From the NCBI GenBank assembly GCA_947492235.1, contig CANLLZ010000001.1:992001-1056000 (forward strand): a DNA stretch of 64,000 bases. The letters run 5' to 3'. The notes beneath the pieces were generated by a model. It was not told the origin of the DNA, did not search any database, and saw nothing but the letters and a program-made list of their open reading frames with translations. This document shows, piece after piece, positions 9,787 through 19,990 of the stretch (within the stretch, counting starts at the first letter, position 1; every line of letters starts with the position of its first letter). Position numbers and translations under genes: made by a program. Source of the stretch: an uncultured Altererythrobacter sp. (GTDB lineage Bacteria > Pseudomonadota > Alphaproteobacteria > Sphingomonadales > Sphingomonadaceae).

Positions 9787-11070
9787 ATGGCTTCTGCCGA
9801 CATTACCCCTGCGCAGCCCAAAGGCGCGACAGGAGTCCTTTTGCTGGCCGATGGCACGGCGCTCTGGGGGCACGGATTTGGTGCGACCGGCAGTGCCGTC
9901 GGGGAAGTCTGCTTCAACACCGCGATGACCGGCTATCAGGAAGTGATGACCGATCCCAGCTACGCCGCGCAGATCGTCACCTTCACCTTTCCCCATATCG
10001 GCAATGTCGGCGCGAATACCGAGGATGTGGAGGGCGCGGTAGACAGCGCGGTTGGCTGCGTGGTGCGCGAGCGGGTCACGCCGCAAAGCAATTTCCGTTC
10101 CGAAAGCGAATTTGGCGAATGGATGACGAAGCGCGGCAAGATCGGCCTCTCCGGCATCGACACCCGCGCGCTCACCCGCTTCATCCGCCTGAACGGCGCA
10201 CCCAATGCGGTGATCGCCCACGCGCCCGACGGGCAGTTCGATCTGCCCGCCCTGCTGAAACGCGCGCAGGACTGGGCAGGGCTGGAAGGCATGGACCTCG
10301 CCGCCCGCGTCAGCCGCGAAAAGGTGGAAAGCTGGGAAGGCGGATCGTGGATTTTGGGCAAGGGCTATGGCCGCGCTCCATGGCATAAGAACACCGTTCG
10401 CCCTGAGCCTGTCGAAGGGCAGGAAACAGGGGATACCGCGTGCGACCAAGGTGCTTCGACAGGCTCAGCACGAACGGGTTCGGACATGCCCCACGTGGTC
10501 GCAATCGATTACGGCTCAAAAGACAACATCTTCCGCAACCTGGTGAAGGCCGGCGCGCGGGTTACGGTGGTTCCGGCGAAGGCGACTTTCGACGAAATCA
10601 TGGCGCATAATCCGGACGGCGTGTTCCTGTCCAACGGTCCCGGCGATCCGGCGGCGACGGGCGAATATGCGGTGCCGGTGATCAAGGCTCTGCTGGATGC
10701 CGACATGCCGCTGTTCGGCATCTGTCTCGGCCACCAGATGCTGGCGCTGGCAGCGGGCGCAAAGACCACGAAGATGCACCAGGGTCACCGCGGCGCGAAC
10801 CATCCGGTGCAGCGGGTGGGTGAGGGCTGGGGCGAGACGTCCGGCCTCGTTGAAATCACTTCGATGAATCACGGTTTTGCGGTGGATGGCGAGACTTTGC
10901 CCGAGGGCGTGGAGCAGACCCATGTGAGCCTGTTCGACGGCTCGAACTGCGGAATCAGCATCACCGGCAAGAAGGCGTTCGGGGTGCAGTATCACCCGGA
11001 AGCATCGCCGGGGCCGATGGACAGTTTTTACCTGTTCGAGAAGTTTGTGGGGATGTTGGGAGCGAATTGA
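9787..11070 (+). CDS. carA: Carbamoyl-phosphate synthase small subunit (with in-frame repeat insert)
   Basis: The glutaminase subunit of carbamoyl-phosphate synthase, feeding arginine and pyrimidine synthesis. The N-terminal small-chain domain (TGYQEVMTDPSYAAQI, GIDTRALTR) is followed by a class I glutamine amidotransferase domain with catalytic Cys313 in FGICLGHQMLAL and the YHPEASPGP triad segment. At 427 residues it is about 40 longer than the E. coli protein. Much of the excess is residues 203-231, encoded by an 84 bp palindromic repeat inserted in frame in the linker between the two domains. The gene is coupled (TGATG) to a small downstream gene. Function is expected to be retained, because both domains are intact. 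Confidence 0.98.
   Translation: MASADITPAQPKGATGVLLLADGTALWGHGFGATGSAVGEVCFNTAMTGYQEVMTDPSYAAQIVTFTFPHIGNVGANTEDVEGAVDSAVGCVVRERVTPQSNFRSESEFGEWMTKRGKIGLSGIDTRALTRFIRLNGAPNAVIAHAPDGQFDLPALLKRAQDWAGLEGMDLAARVSREKVESWEGGSWILGKGYGRAPWHKNTVRPEPVEGQETGDTACDQGASTGSARTGSDMPHVVAIDYGSKDNIFRNLVKAGARVTVVPAKATFDEIMAHNPDGVFLSNGPGDPAATGEYAVPVIKALLDADMPLFGICLGHQMLALAAGAKTTKMHQGHRGANHPVQRVGEGWGETSGLVEITSMNHGFAVDGETLPEGVEQTHVSLFDGSNCGISITGKKAFGVQYHPEASPGPMDSFYLFEKFVGMLGAN
10394..10477. repeat. REP-doublet (REPIN-like) palindrome inside carA
   Basis: Two 27-base arms, CCGTTCGCCCTGAGCCTG... at 10394-10420 and its inverted counterpart ending CTCAGCACGAACGG at 10451-10477, enclose a 30-base loop. The arms are reverse complements over most of their length. 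The element is 84 bp, exactly 28 codons, and is read through in frame as a polar peptide containing RPEPVEG and STGSARTG. Related arms occur at 45213-45302 and 46453-46551. Confidence 0.92.
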
Positions 11071-11294
11071 TGGCCATCATTAGAAGATTCGATGAGCTCG
11101 AGCTCAAGACGAACGCACGTCACTCTGAGACTTACGGCGGTTGGTCCGTTCAAGGACAGGATGGCGAAAAATTCCTTCAAATTAACACGATGGGTTCGGC
11201 GGACCGTGAAATACCCGGGAAAGTTTCCCAGACATTGCGCCTGAGTAGAGATGCTGTCGAGCAACTTGCCGAACTAGCGAAGAAGCACCTCTGA
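11070..11294 (+). CDS. Small conserved-looking protein between carA and carB
   Basis: A 74-residue protein of unknown function. The ATG at 11070 overlaps the carA stop (TGATG) and its own stop overlaps the next start in the same way, so it is very probably translated as part of the car operon. The sequence is soluble, with a basic N-terminus, a Gly-Trp-containing middle (ETYGGWSVQGQDG) and a C-terminal amphipathic helix (LSRDAVEQLAELAKKHL). No catalytic motif, signal or membrane segment is visible. I do not recognise a family. Confidence 0.72.
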   Translation: MAIIRRFDELELKTNARHSETYGGWSVQGQDGEKFLQINTMGSADREIPGKVSQTLRLSRDAVEQLAELAKKHL

Positions 11295-11680
11295 TGCTCA
11301 TACACAATGACAGTCGCTCCATCCTCGCCATAGCCACATTGTCTGCCACTTTGGCCCTGCTCACCGCATGTTCTGGCGGCGGAACGGCGTACGAACCCGG
11401 GCCCATCACAGACGAGCAATTCGCAGCGCTTCAAAGCGAGTGCGGCATTGCCGATGCCACAATCACGACCGGTGATCGCAGCATGAGCTTTACGACCGAT
11501 GACGGCATCCCTGTCACCGGAACCATTCAGGCCGACACCCCGCAATCCCGAACGGTGATTTTGGGAAGCAAGCGTTCGAAGCGTGAGATGGTCGGGCTGG
11601 TAATGTGCCTTGCCGAGTTTCAGGAAAAAACCGGCGCTGAATTCACAACCGATGCCGGCGCGGCAGGATTGGGACTTTAA
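11294..11680 (+). CDS. Small predicted lipoprotein in the car operon
   Basis: A 128-residue protein. Residues 9-25 are a hydrophobic signal ending in a lipobox LLTAC, so it is probably lipidated at Cys26 and exported. The mature part is short, begins SGGGTAYEPGP, and has two further Cys (SECGIAD and LVMCLAEF). It starts on the last base of the preceding stop codon and ends 6 bp before carB. I do not recognise a family. The operon position does not suggest an obvious link between a lipoprotein and carbamoyl phosphate synthesis. Confidence 0.72.
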   Translation: MLIHNDSRSILAIATLSATLALLTACSGGGTAYEPGPITDEQFAALQSECGIADATITTGDRSMSFTTDDGIPVTGTIQADTPQSRTVILGSKRSKREMVGLVMCLAEFQEKTGAEFTTDAGAAGLGL

Positions 11681-11686
11681 ACGACA

Positions 11687-14600
11687 ATGCCGAAAAGAAC
11701 CGACATATCCTCCATCCTCGTCATCGGCGCAGGCCCCATCATCATCGGGCAGGCGTGCGAGTTCGATTATTCCGGCACGCAGGCGATCAAGGCGCTGAAG
11801 GAGGAGGGCTACCGGGTCATCCTCGTCAATTCCAATCCGGCCACGATCATGACCGATCCGGAAATGGCGGATGCGACCTATATCGAGCCGATCACGCCTG
11901 ATATCGTTGCGAAGATCATCGCCAAGGAACGGCCCGACGCTTTGCTGCCCACGATGGGCGGGCAGACCGCGCTTAACTGTGCGCTGGCTCTGGATGCGGA
12001 CGGTACGCTGGAGAAATACGGCGTCGAGATGATCGGGGCCAAGGCCGACGCGATCGACAAGGCGGAAAACCGCCAGCGGTTCCGCGATGCGATGGACAAG
12101 ATCGGCCTGGAAAGCGCGCGCAGCGGCGTGGCCAACACGCTGGAAGAAGCGCGCGAGATCGTGAAGCGCACCGGCTTGCCCTCCATCATTCGTCCCAGCT
12201 TCACCATGGGCGGCACGGGCGGGGGCATTGCCTACAACACCGCCGAGTTCGAGCGGATCGTGCGCGAGGGGCTGGACGCCAGCCCCACCACCGAAGTGCT
12301 GATCGAGGAATCGCTGCTCGGGTGGAAGGAATACGAGATGGAGGTGGTCCGCGACCGGGCCGACAATGCCATCATCATCTGCGCTATCGAGAACGTCGAT
12401 CCGATGGGCGTGCATACCGGTGACAGCATCACCGTCGCGCCTGCGCTGACGCTGACCGACAAAGAATACCAGATCATGCGCAATGCCAGCATCGCTTGCC
12501 TGCGCGAAATCGGGGTCGAGACCGGCGGATCGAACGTGCAGTTTGCGGTCAATCCCAAGGACGGCCGCCTGATCGTCATCGAGATGAACCCGCGCGTGTC
12601 GCGTTCCTCTGCGCTGGCGTCGAAAGCCACCGGTTTCCCTATTGCGCGGGTTGCGGCGAAGCTGGCCGTGGGCTTCACGCTGGACGAGATCACCAACGAC
12701 ATTACCGGCGCGACGCCTGCCAGTTTCGAGCCGACGCTGGACTATGTCGTAACCAAGATCCCGCGCTTTGCCTTCGAGAAATTCAAGGGCACCAAGATCG
12801 AGCTGGCCACCGCGATGAAGTCCGTCGGCGAAGTGATGGCGATTGGCCGCAACTTTCAGGAATCGATGCAAAAGGCGCTGCGCGGGCTGGAAACGGGTCT
12901 GGATGGTTTCAACCGCGTGAAAGAGCTGGAAGGGGTCGCGAAGGAAGTCGTCACCGCCGCGCTCAGCAAACGCACACCGGACCGCCTGCTGAATGTCGCG
13001 CAGGCCTTCCGCGCCGGGTTCACGGTGGACGAGATCAACCGCATCACCGGCTACGACAAGTGGTTCCTCCGTCAGATCGAGGAGATCATCGCGGCGGAAA
13101 AGGTGGTCGCGTCCGATGGTCTGCCCAATGACGCGGCGGGCTTGCGACGCCTCAAATCCATGGGCTTTTCCGACAAGCGCCTTGCGACTCTGGCGGTGCG
13201 CTCTGTCGGAGTCGCGGGCGGCATGGGCGAGACGCAGGCGCGGCGTTCCGGCCTGCTGCATGATGCCTTGCAGGCGATGGCGGGCGCCACTTCCGAAGAA
13301 GAAGTGCGCGACCTGCGCCGCAAGCTGGGTGTGGAGCCGGTGTTCAAGCGGATCGACAGCTGCGCCGCCGAGTTCGAGGCGATCACGCCTTATATGTACT
13401 CCACCTACGAAGCGCCGAGCTTCGGAGAAGCGGAGAACGAGGCGAACCCGTCCGACCGGCGCAAGATCGTCATTCTGGGTGGCGGGCCGAACCGGATCGG
13501 GCAGGGCATCGAGTTCGATTATTGCTGCGTCCATGCCTGCTTCGCGCTGTCCGAAGCCGGGTTCGAGACCATCATGGTCAACTGCAACCCGGAAACCGTC
13601 AGCACCGATTACGACACGTCCGACCGGCTTTATTTCGAGCCGCTGACCGCCGAAGACGTGCTGGAAATTCTGCGGGTCGAGCAATCGACCGGCGAGCTGG
13701 TCGGCGTGATTGTCCAGTTCGGCGGGCAGACCCCGCTCAAACTGGCGCAGGCGCTGGAGGATGCGGGGATCCCGATCCTGGGCACCAGCCCCGACGCCAT
13801 CGATCTGGCCGAAGACCGCGAGCGGTTCGCGCAGCTGGTCGATAAGCTCAAGCTCAAACAGCCCGAAAACGGTATCGCCAAGAGCCGCGAGGAAGCCGCC
13901 GCCGCTGCCCGCCGCATCGGCTATCCCGTGCTGCTGCGCCCCAGCTACGTGCTGGGTGGCCGGGCGATGGAAATCGTCGACAGCGAGGCGCAGCTTGATG
14001 ACTACATCAATACCGCCGTGAACGTATCGGGCGACAGCCCGGTGCTGGTGGACCAGTATCTGCGCGATGCGATCGAATGCGATGTCGACGTCATCAGCGA
14101 TGGCGAGGAAGTGCGCATTGCAGGCGTGATGCAGCATATCGAGGAAGCGGGTGTTCATTCGGGCGACAGCGCCTGCACCCTGCCGCCCTACAGCCTGCAG
14201 GGCGACATCATCGCCGAGATGGAGCGGCAGGCCGAAGCGCTGGCATTGGCGCTCAATGTGAAGGGCCTGATGAACGTGCAGTTCGCTGTGAAAGATGGCG
14301 AGGTCTATCTGATCGAAGTGAACCCCCGCGCCAGCCGCACGGTGCCCTTTGTCGCTAAAGCCATCGGCAGCCCGGTCGCCAAAGTCGCGGCCAGGGTGAT
14401 GGCGGGCGAACCGCTTGGCTCCTTCGAACCGTTCAATCTCAACCCCGACCACATGGCGGTGAAGGAAGCGGTCTTCCCGTTCAACCGCTTCCCCGGCGCG
14501 GATCCCGTCCTGTCGCCTGAAATGCGTTCGACAGGCGAGGTGATGGGTATCGACGCGGCCTTTGGCGAGGCCTTCCTCAAATCGCAGATGGGGGCGGGGA

Positions 14601-15016
14601 TGAGCCTGCCCGCCACCGGCACGCTGTTCGTCTCCATGAAGGAAAGCGACAAAGCCGTGATCGTCCCGGCGGTGAAGCAGCTGGTCGAGGCCGGGTGGTC
14701 GATCATTGCCACAGGCGGCACGCAGCAATATCTCGCCGAGCAGGGCCTGCCTGTGGAGCGGGTCAACAAGGTGGCCGAGGGGCAGCCGCACATCGTGGAC
14801 GCGATTATCGACGGGAAGGTCGATCTGCTGTTCAACAGCACGGAGGGCTGGCAGTCGCTGATGGACAGCAAATCAATCCGCGCCTCGGCGCTGGAGGCGA
14901 AGCTGCCATACTACACCACAGCCGCCGCCAGCCTCGCCGCAGCGCAGGCAATCGCGACCGTGGATGCGACGAAACTTGAAGTCCGGTCGCTCCAGGACTA
15001 TTACAGCCCCAAATAG
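11687..15016 (+). CDS. carB: Carbamoyl-phosphate synthase large subunit
   Basis: The 1109-residue synthetase subunit. It makes carbamoyl phosphate from bicarbonate, ATP and ammonia channelled from CarA. Two homologous ATP-grasp halves are visible: the first starts with [21 protein letters not shown] and includes [15 protein letters not shown]. The second starts with [18 protein letters not shown] and includes [14 protein letters not shown] and [13 protein letters not shown]. The last 130 residues form the MGS-like allosteric domain ([14 protein letters not shown]). Length is normal for Alphaproteobacteria. It is separated from carA by two small coupled genes. A very long open frame on the opposite strand (11177-14791) is an artefact of its GC-rich codon usage. 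Confidence 0.99.
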   Translation: MPKRTDISSILVIGAGPIIIGQACEFDYSGTQAIKALKEEGYRVILVNSNPATIMTDPEMADATYIEPITPDIVAKIIAKERPDALLPTMGGQTALNCALALDADGTLEKYGVEMIGAKADAIDKAENRQRFRDAMDKIGLESARSGVANTLEEAREIVKRTGLPSIIRPSFTMGGTGGGIAYNTAEFERIVREGLDASPTTEVLIEESLLGWKEYEMEVVRDRADNAIIICAIENVDPMGVHTGDSITVAPALTLTDKEYQIMRNASIACLREIGVETGGSNVQFAVNPKDGRLIVIEMNPRVSRSSALASKATGFPIARVAAKLAVGFTLDEITNDITGATPASFEPTLDYVVTKIPRFAFEKFKGTKIELATAMKSVGEVMAIGRNFQESMQKALRGLETGLDGFNRVKELEGVAKEVVTAALSKRTPDRLLNVAQAFRAGFTVDEINRITGYDKWFLRQIEEIIAAEKVVASDGLPNDAAGLRRLKSMGFSDKRLATLAVRSVGVAGGMGETQARRSGLLHDALQAMAGATSEEEVRDLRRKLGVEPVFKRIDSCAAEFEAITPYMYSTYEAPSFGEAENEANPSDRRKIVILGGGPNRIGQGIEFDYCCVHACFALSEAGFETIMVNCNPETVSTDYDTSDRLYFEPLTAEDVLEILRVEQSTGELVGVIVQFGGQTPLKLAQALEDAGIPILGTSPDAIDLAEDRERFAQLVDKLKLKQPENGIAKSREEAAAAARRIGYPVLLRPSYVLGGRAMEIVDSEAQLDDYINTAVNVSGDSPVLVDQYLRDAIECDVDVISDGEEVRIAGVMQHIEEAGVHSGDSACTLPPYSLQGDIIAEMERQAEALALALNVKGLMNVQFAVKDGEVYLIEVNPRASRTVPFVAKAIGSPVAKVAARVMAGEPLGSFEPFNLNPDHMAVKEAVFPFNRFPGADPVLSPEMRSTGEVMGIDAAFGEAFLKSQMGAGMSLPATGTLFVSMKESDKAVIVPAVKQLVEAGWSIIATGGTQQYLAEQGLPVERVNKVAEGQPHIVDAIIDGKVDLLFNSTEGWQSLMDSKSIRASALEAKLPYYTTAAASLAAAQAIATVDATKLEVRSLQDYYSPK

Positions 15017-15119
15017 ACGAAGGTTCCCTTCCCGACATCGCGATCCTGATAGCCGGCCGCAAGGCATGGCTAAGGGTCTTTTTGTCGTTTCGGGCACCCA
15101 CAACAGGATTGGGAAAACG

Positions 15120-15587
15120 ATGGATAAAGTGCCAATGCTGGCCGAAGGCTACGAACGCCTGATGGCCGATATGAAGGCTCTGCGCGCCGAACGCCCGAAG
15201 GTGGTCGACGCGATCGAAGAAGCACGCGCGCATGGCGATCTGTCGGAAAATGCCGAATATCACGCGGCCAAGGAACGTCAGGGCCAGATCGAGGCAACGC
15301 TGGGCGACATCGAAGACAAGGTGAACCGCGCGCAGATTATCGATCCCACCACGCTTTCTGGTGACCGGATCGTGTTCGGAGCGACCGTCACTCTGCTGGA
15401 CGAAGACGACAAGCCGGTGAAGTACCAGATTGTTGGGCAGACGGAAGCGGATGCCAAATCGGGCCGGATTTCCTACAACTCGCCCATCGGACGCGCCTTG
15501 ATCGGCAAGTCCAAGGGTGACGAGATCGAAGTCACTGTGCCCAGCGGCGACAAGTTTTACCTCGTCGAGAAAATCGAGTTCATCTAA
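15120..15587 (+). CDS. greA: Transcription elongation factor GreA
   Basis: A 155-residue factor that inserts its coiled coil into the RNA polymerase secondary channel and stimulates cleavage of backtracked RNA. The start [14 protein letters not shown] at 15120 gives normal length. The coiled-coil tip has the acidic pair and the family signature [16 protein letters not shown], and the C-terminal FKBP-like domain ends [17 protein letters not shown]. It lies about 100 bp downstream of carB on the same strand; carAB-greA is a frequent alphaproteobacterial arrangement. A GC-rich inverted repeat at 15598-15623 follows the stop. Confidence 0.97.
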   Translation: MDKVPMLAEGYERLMADMKALRAERPKVVDAIEEARAHGDLSENAEYHAAKERQGQIEATLGDIEDKVNRAQIIDPTTLSGDRIVFGATVTLLDEDDKPVKYQIVGQTEADAKSGRISYNSPIGRALIGKSKGDEIEVTVPSGDKFYLVEKIEFI

Positions 15588-15597
15588 ATAGCGGTTG

Positions 15598-15623
15598 GCA
15601 GCGGGGCCGGTGGCACCCGCTGC
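15598..15623. terminator. Inverted repeat downstream of greA
   Basis: GCAGCGGG at 15598-15605 pairs with CCCGCTGC at 15616-15623 (8 bp stem, 10-base loop), just after the greA stop and before the convergent GNAT gene end. There is no T-run on either side, so intrinsic termination is only a possibility. Confidence 0.35.
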
Positions 15624-15642
15624 AAGGCTGCTTCAATCCGCC

Positions 15643-16131
15643 TTAACCCAACGTCTTTTCCATCGCGTAATTGTGAATGGGGACGGGTTGGCGCATGTGC
15701 TCGATGGTGAAGTCGCGGCGCTCGCCCAGGCTGTAGCCGGCGCGTTCAAAGGCGGACTGGGCGAGTTCGCTGGCCTCGGTATACAGCCGTTCTATCCCTA
15801 GCGTCCGGGCCTTGTTCTCGGCCTCCATCAGCAATTGATCTGCCAGACCGGCGCGCGAATGGTCGGGGTGATTGTAGAGCATGTCGACATGGCCGCTGGC
15901 CTCCAGCAGCACATAGGCGACAGGCTTGTCTTCCGCATCCGCCGCGACAAACACCATGTCGCCCGCTGCGACCCGCCCGGCAATGCGTTCGGGCTGGATA
16001 TGCCGCGCAGCCCATGCGGCCACCTGTTCCTGCGAATAGCCCTTGGGTCCGATGGTGGCGATGGCCGCCAGTGTCACCAGCGACAAAGCCTCGGCATCAC
16101 CGTCGGCATAGGGGCGGATCGTGTAAGCCAA
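15643..16131 (-). CDS. GNAT-family N-acetyltransferase
   Basis: A 162-residue acetyl-CoA-dependent acetyltransferase; the acceptor is unknown. The fold is recognisable from the N-terminal IRPYADGDAEAL, the central beta strands (DMVFVAADAEDKPVAYVLLE) and the motif A region HVDMLYNHPDHSRAGLADQLL, followed by LYTEASELAQSAFERAGY. This pattern resembles YafP/PhnO-like putative acetyltransferases. It is convergent with greA and lies 10 bp downstream of the DUF4170 gene on the same strand, so the two may be co-transcribed. Confidence 0.88.
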   Translation of the reverse strand: MAYTIRPYADGDAEALSLVTLAAIATIGPKGYSQEQVAAWAARHIQPERIAGRVAAGDMVFVAADAEDKPVAYVLLEASGHVDMLYNHPDHSRAGLADQLLMEAENKARTLGIERLYTEASELAQSAFERAGYSLGERRDFTIEHMRQPVPIHNYAMEKTLG

Positions 16132-16141
16132 ACCGCGCGCC

Positions 16142-16378
16142 TCAGCCTTCGGGATCGAGAATTTTGTGGAGCGGCACGATGACGTATTTCATCTCTGCAT
16201 CGTCGACCGTGCGCTGGGCATTGCCGCGCCATGCCTCGACGGCGTTGTCGTAGTCCGAATAGATACCTGCGACATGGATGCCTTCGGGGTCTTTGAAGGT
16301 CACGCTGCGCGGATCATCGACCCGGCCGCCCATGACCATGAAAAGCGTTTGTTTTGTCTCTTGTTCTTGCATCGTCAT
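16142..16378 (-). CDS. DUF4170-type small protein
   Basis: A 78-residue soluble protein. The segment FMVMGGRVDDPRSVTF, followed by DPEGIHVAGIYSDYDNA and an aromatic EAWRGNAQRTVDDAEMKY, matches my memory of the DUF4170 family, which is restricted to Alphaproteobacteria and has no known function. Starts at 16378 (MTMQ) or 16372 (MQEQ) are both possible; a GGATATG stretch upstream does not decide between them. It is probably transcribed together with the GNAT gene. Confidence 0.8.
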   Translation of the reverse strand: MTMQEQETKQTLFMVMGGRVDDPRSVTFKDPEGIHVAGIYSDYDNAVEAWRGNAQRTVDDAEMKYVIVPLHKILDPEG

Positions 16379-16456
16379 ATCCTTGGGGAGGGATGGGGTG
16401 GCTGGCGCGATGTGCCGCGCAAGCCATCACTTGAAAAATCTGCACCCCCATAACGC

Positions 16457-16492
16457 AGTCGGCGCGGCAGGCAAATGCCCACCGCGCCGACT
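16457..16492. terminator. Strong GC-rich hairpin downstream of the 16514-17005 gene
   Basis: AGTCGGCGCGG at 16457-16467 is perfectly complementary to CCGCGCCGACT at 16482-16492, an 11 bp stem with a 14-base loop. It sits 21 bp after the stop of the minus-strand gene and before the DUF4170 promoter region. The T-rich flank (TTTATTC) is on the plus-strand side, so the direction of termination is unclear. Confidence 0.5.
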
Positions 16493-16513
16493 TTATTCAC
16501 GTCTGTCGCCCGC

Positions 16514-17005
16514 TTATCCGGCCACGCGAGCCTTCGCATCGCGGTAGCTGCGGCCTGCGCGGCGGGCCGCTTTGCGCGACAGGCTGAGGACATTGTCCTG
16601 CGTATTGCCTGCTGCCGCTGCGGCGTTGCGCCGCGCCTTGCGTGCTGTGAACGCTACGTCGTCGCCCAGATCTTCCAGCTTGTCGCCGCTTGCGCGCGCA
16701 ACATCACCTGCCTGGTCGAGCAAGCCGCTGGCATAGGCGAGACCCATTTCGGTCGCGTAAGTCGCCAGTGCGGACGCCTTTGCCCCTGCGGCGGCGCCTG
16801 CACGGCGGCCCGGACGGGTCATCGCGCCGATCATGATGCCGATAACGGCAACACCCGCGACCGATGCCACCGGGTGGTCCTTCACGAATTGCGTGGCGCT
16901 TTCGCCAAGGTCGGCGGCCTGCTGGCCGAGAGTCCGTTCCTCGTTGCGCTTCTCGCCTGCTTCGATTTTGGCGCGCAGTGCGTCGCGTTGTTCCTGAGTG
17001 CTCAT
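16514..17005 (-). CDS. DUF883/YqjD-like small membrane-associated protein
   Basis: A 163-residue protein with a charged, helical N-terminus (EQRDALRAKIEAGEKRNEE), then KDHPVASVAGVAVIGIMIGAM as a single hydrophobic segment (about residues 43-61), and a long basic, Ala-rich helical tail. The arrangement of an amphipathic region followed by a short DHPVAS-type membrane segment recalls the ElaB/YqjD (DUF883) family of inner-membrane, ribosome-associated stress proteins, but here the anchor is central rather than C-terminal. It is the last of four minus-strand genes of similar character. The assignment is tentative. Confidence 0.7.
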   Translation of the reverse strand: MSTQEQRDALRAKIEAGEKRNEERTLGQQAADLGESATQFVKDHPVASVAGVAVIGIMIGAMTRPGRRAGAAAGAKASALATYATEMGLAYASGLLDQAGDVARASGDKLEDLGDDVAFTARKARRNAAAAAGNTQDNVLSLSRKAARRAGRSYRDAKARVAG

Positions 17006-17097
17006 GGTGTGTTCTCCGAGAGAATGTGTGTTTGTCTATGACTTATCAATCGCTCGCGCGCCGGTGTGTTCCGGCATGCGCGCGAAAACTGCGCGGT

Positions 17098-17451
17098 TTA
17101 TGCGTCGGTTTCGAGAGGCAGTCGGGGCTCGGCATCATTCGCAATTTCGTCCGCGGTTTCGGGGTCCAGCTCATCCTCTTCCAGACCGAGCGCTGCGATA
17201 ATGGGATTGCGCGCGAACCATATGCCCACAGCGGCCAGCAAAGTTGCCAGCACGCCGAGCTTGTTGTCCGCCATTGCGTTTGCCTCATCGAACAATTCGA
17301 GCGCACCGTCGGTCAGCCTGCTGGTGACGCGGTCCTTGATGCTTTTGGCGGACACGTCTTCCTTCACGTTTTCGATGTCGGCTTTGACGAGGGCCAGCGC
17401 CGCATCGCGCAGCTGACGGTCGGCAATCATGTCGCGTTCGCGGGCGTTCAT
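17098..17451 (-). CDS. Small single-pass membrane protein, YqjK-like position
   Basis: A 117-residue protein. The N-terminal half is charged and helical (DIENVKEDVSAKSIKDRV), a hydrophobic helix covers about residues 66-88 (LGVLATLLAAVGIWF...), and the C-terminus is strongly acidic. The ATG overlaps the stop of the upstream holin-like gene (ATGA, 17448-17451), so translation is probably coupled. No family is recognised with certainty. The position after a DUF883-like and a holin-X-like gene parallels E. coli yqjD-yqjE-yqjK. Confidence 0.72.
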   Translation of the reverse strand: MNARERDMIADRQLRDAALALVKADIENVKEDVSAKSIKDRVTSRLTDGALELFDEANAMADNKLGVLATLLAAVGIWFARNPIIAALGLEEDELDPETADEIANDAEPRLPLETDA

Positions 17452-17921
17452 GAGGGCGTGTCCTCGCCAGCTGTAGTCTTGCGATCATCGAATGCGCGGC
17501 TGATTTTCTTGAAATGCGTGACCGCCAGCCAGCCCAGCAGCGCCATACCCAGCAGCAGGACGCCGACAACAATGCCGGTTGCGCCGAGCGGCCCGACGAT
17601 TGGTGCGAGGGACAGGATCAGGCCAACCACCAGACCGATCAGGGCCAGATGCAGGAATGCGAGCATCCCTAGCGCAAAGACCGTGCCCGCCTTGACCTCA
17701 CCCGCTGCAAAGGCAGCGCGGCTTTTCTGGAACGCCAGCTCGGCCTGAACATAGGCCTTGCCATCATCGACCAGTGCGGTGATGTCGTCGCCCAGAGAGG
17801 GCTCCTCATCGCCGGCATATTCCGGCGCAAGTTCGTCCGAAACAGGAGAAGCGGGATCGCCGATATCGGCGTCCCGCTCCTTCAAGTCTGTGTGCCCGTC
17901 GGGCGATGCATTATCCAGCAT
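17448..17921 (-). CDS. Holin-X / YqjE-like membrane protein (phage holin superfamily III type)
   Basis: A 157-residue protein with an acidic N-terminus, an amphipathic helix (ALVDDGKAYVQAELAFQKSR), and two hydrophobic helices at about residues 78-103 and 108-132. The lead-in AELAFQKSRAAFAAGEVKAG followed by two membrane helices is the pattern of the PF07332 (putative Actinobacterial Holin-X, YqjE) family. Despite that name, no lysis genes are nearby and it is more likely an envelope or stress-related protein. It lies 46 bp downstream of the DUF883-like gene and overlaps the next gene. Confidence 0.8.
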   Translation of the reverse strand: MLDNASPDGHTDLKERDADIGDPASPVSDELAPEYAGDEEPSLGDDITALVDDGKAYVQAELAFQKSRAAFAAGEVKAGTVFALGMLAFLHLALIGLVVGLILSLAPIVGPLGATGIVVGVLLLGMALLGWLAVTHFKKISRAFDDRKTTAGEDTPS

Positions 17922-17967
17922 TGTCGCCCGTTCCGGCTAAAGTGATCGTCACAAGTTCTCGCGCAAA

Positions 17968-18519
17968 TTACCGGCGGAACAGGCGGGCAATCATGTAACC
18001 ACCCACTGCGGCGAGGCCAACGGCCAGACCGGGGCTCTTGCGGACGAATTCCTTGGCATCATCGCCGATTTCGTCAACGCTCTTGGCTTCGAGCTTGGCG
18101 GCATTTTCCTGAAGAGTGCGCGATGCGTTGCGGGCATAGTCGCCATATTTCGGGCCGAACTGCTCGTCGATGGTCGCGGCATTATCTGCCACCATTTTGC
18201 CCAGCGCGGACAGCGCATCGCTTGCCTTGGCCTTGCCTTCGACCGCCAGTTCACCAGCCTTGGCCTTGGCCTGCTCGGTTACTTCGCCGCTCTTGTCGCC
18301 AGCCTGCTCGCGGTAGGCAACCGCGCGGTCGGTGGCTTCGGTCTTGAGCGCGGCAGCGCCGGCGCGTGCTTCGTCCAGAGCCGCGTTGAAGCGAGTCTTC
18401 GCTTCGCTGGTCCCATCGGCGGTGGTCGACGCGGTTTTCTTGGCCGCTGTTGTCGTGGTGGTCGCCTTGGTCGTCTTCGCGCGTTTCGTTGTTTTGGGCT
18501 TGGTGGTTGCAGTGGCCAT
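17968..18519 (-). CDS. DUF883/YqjD-like protein with Thr/Lys/Ala-rich N-terminus
   Basis: A 183-residue protein. Residues 1-35 are a low-complexity Lys/Thr/Ala tract, residues 40-150 are a heptad-like helical region rich in Ala and Lys (resembling phasin or apolipoprotein-like repeats), and the C-terminus ends with FVRKSPGLAVGLAAVGGYMIARLFRR-type hydrophobic anchor. A C-terminal anchor after a helical region is typical of ElaB/YqjD. It is the first gene of the four-gene minus-strand set and is divergent from eno. A phasin-like or histone-H1-like role is an alternative, because of the basic N-terminus. Confidence 0.75.
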   Translation of the reverse strand: MATATTKPKTTKRAKTTKATTTTTAAKKTASTTADGTSEAKTRFNAALDEARAGAAALKTEATDRAVAYREQAGDKSGEVTEQAKAKAGELAVEGKAKASDALSALGKMVADNAATIDEQFGPKYGDYARNASRTLQENAAKLEAKSVDEIGDDAKEFVRKSPGLAVGLAAVGGYMIARLFRR

Positions 18520-18537
18520 GGTTCTATCCTTCGGTAA

Positions 18538-19968
<1,431 letters not shown>

Positions 19969-19990
19969 GGGTAGGCGCTAGGCCGGGGCG

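Noticed and set aside
11177-14791. A 1204-codon open frame on the minus strand opposite carB
   Set aside because: It is fully antisense to carB, has no recognisable domains, and such frames are expected from the GC-rich third-position bias.
17448-17921. Phage lysis holin
   Set aside because: The holin-X-like family is widely chromosomal and no endolysin, spanin or phage structural gene is nearby.
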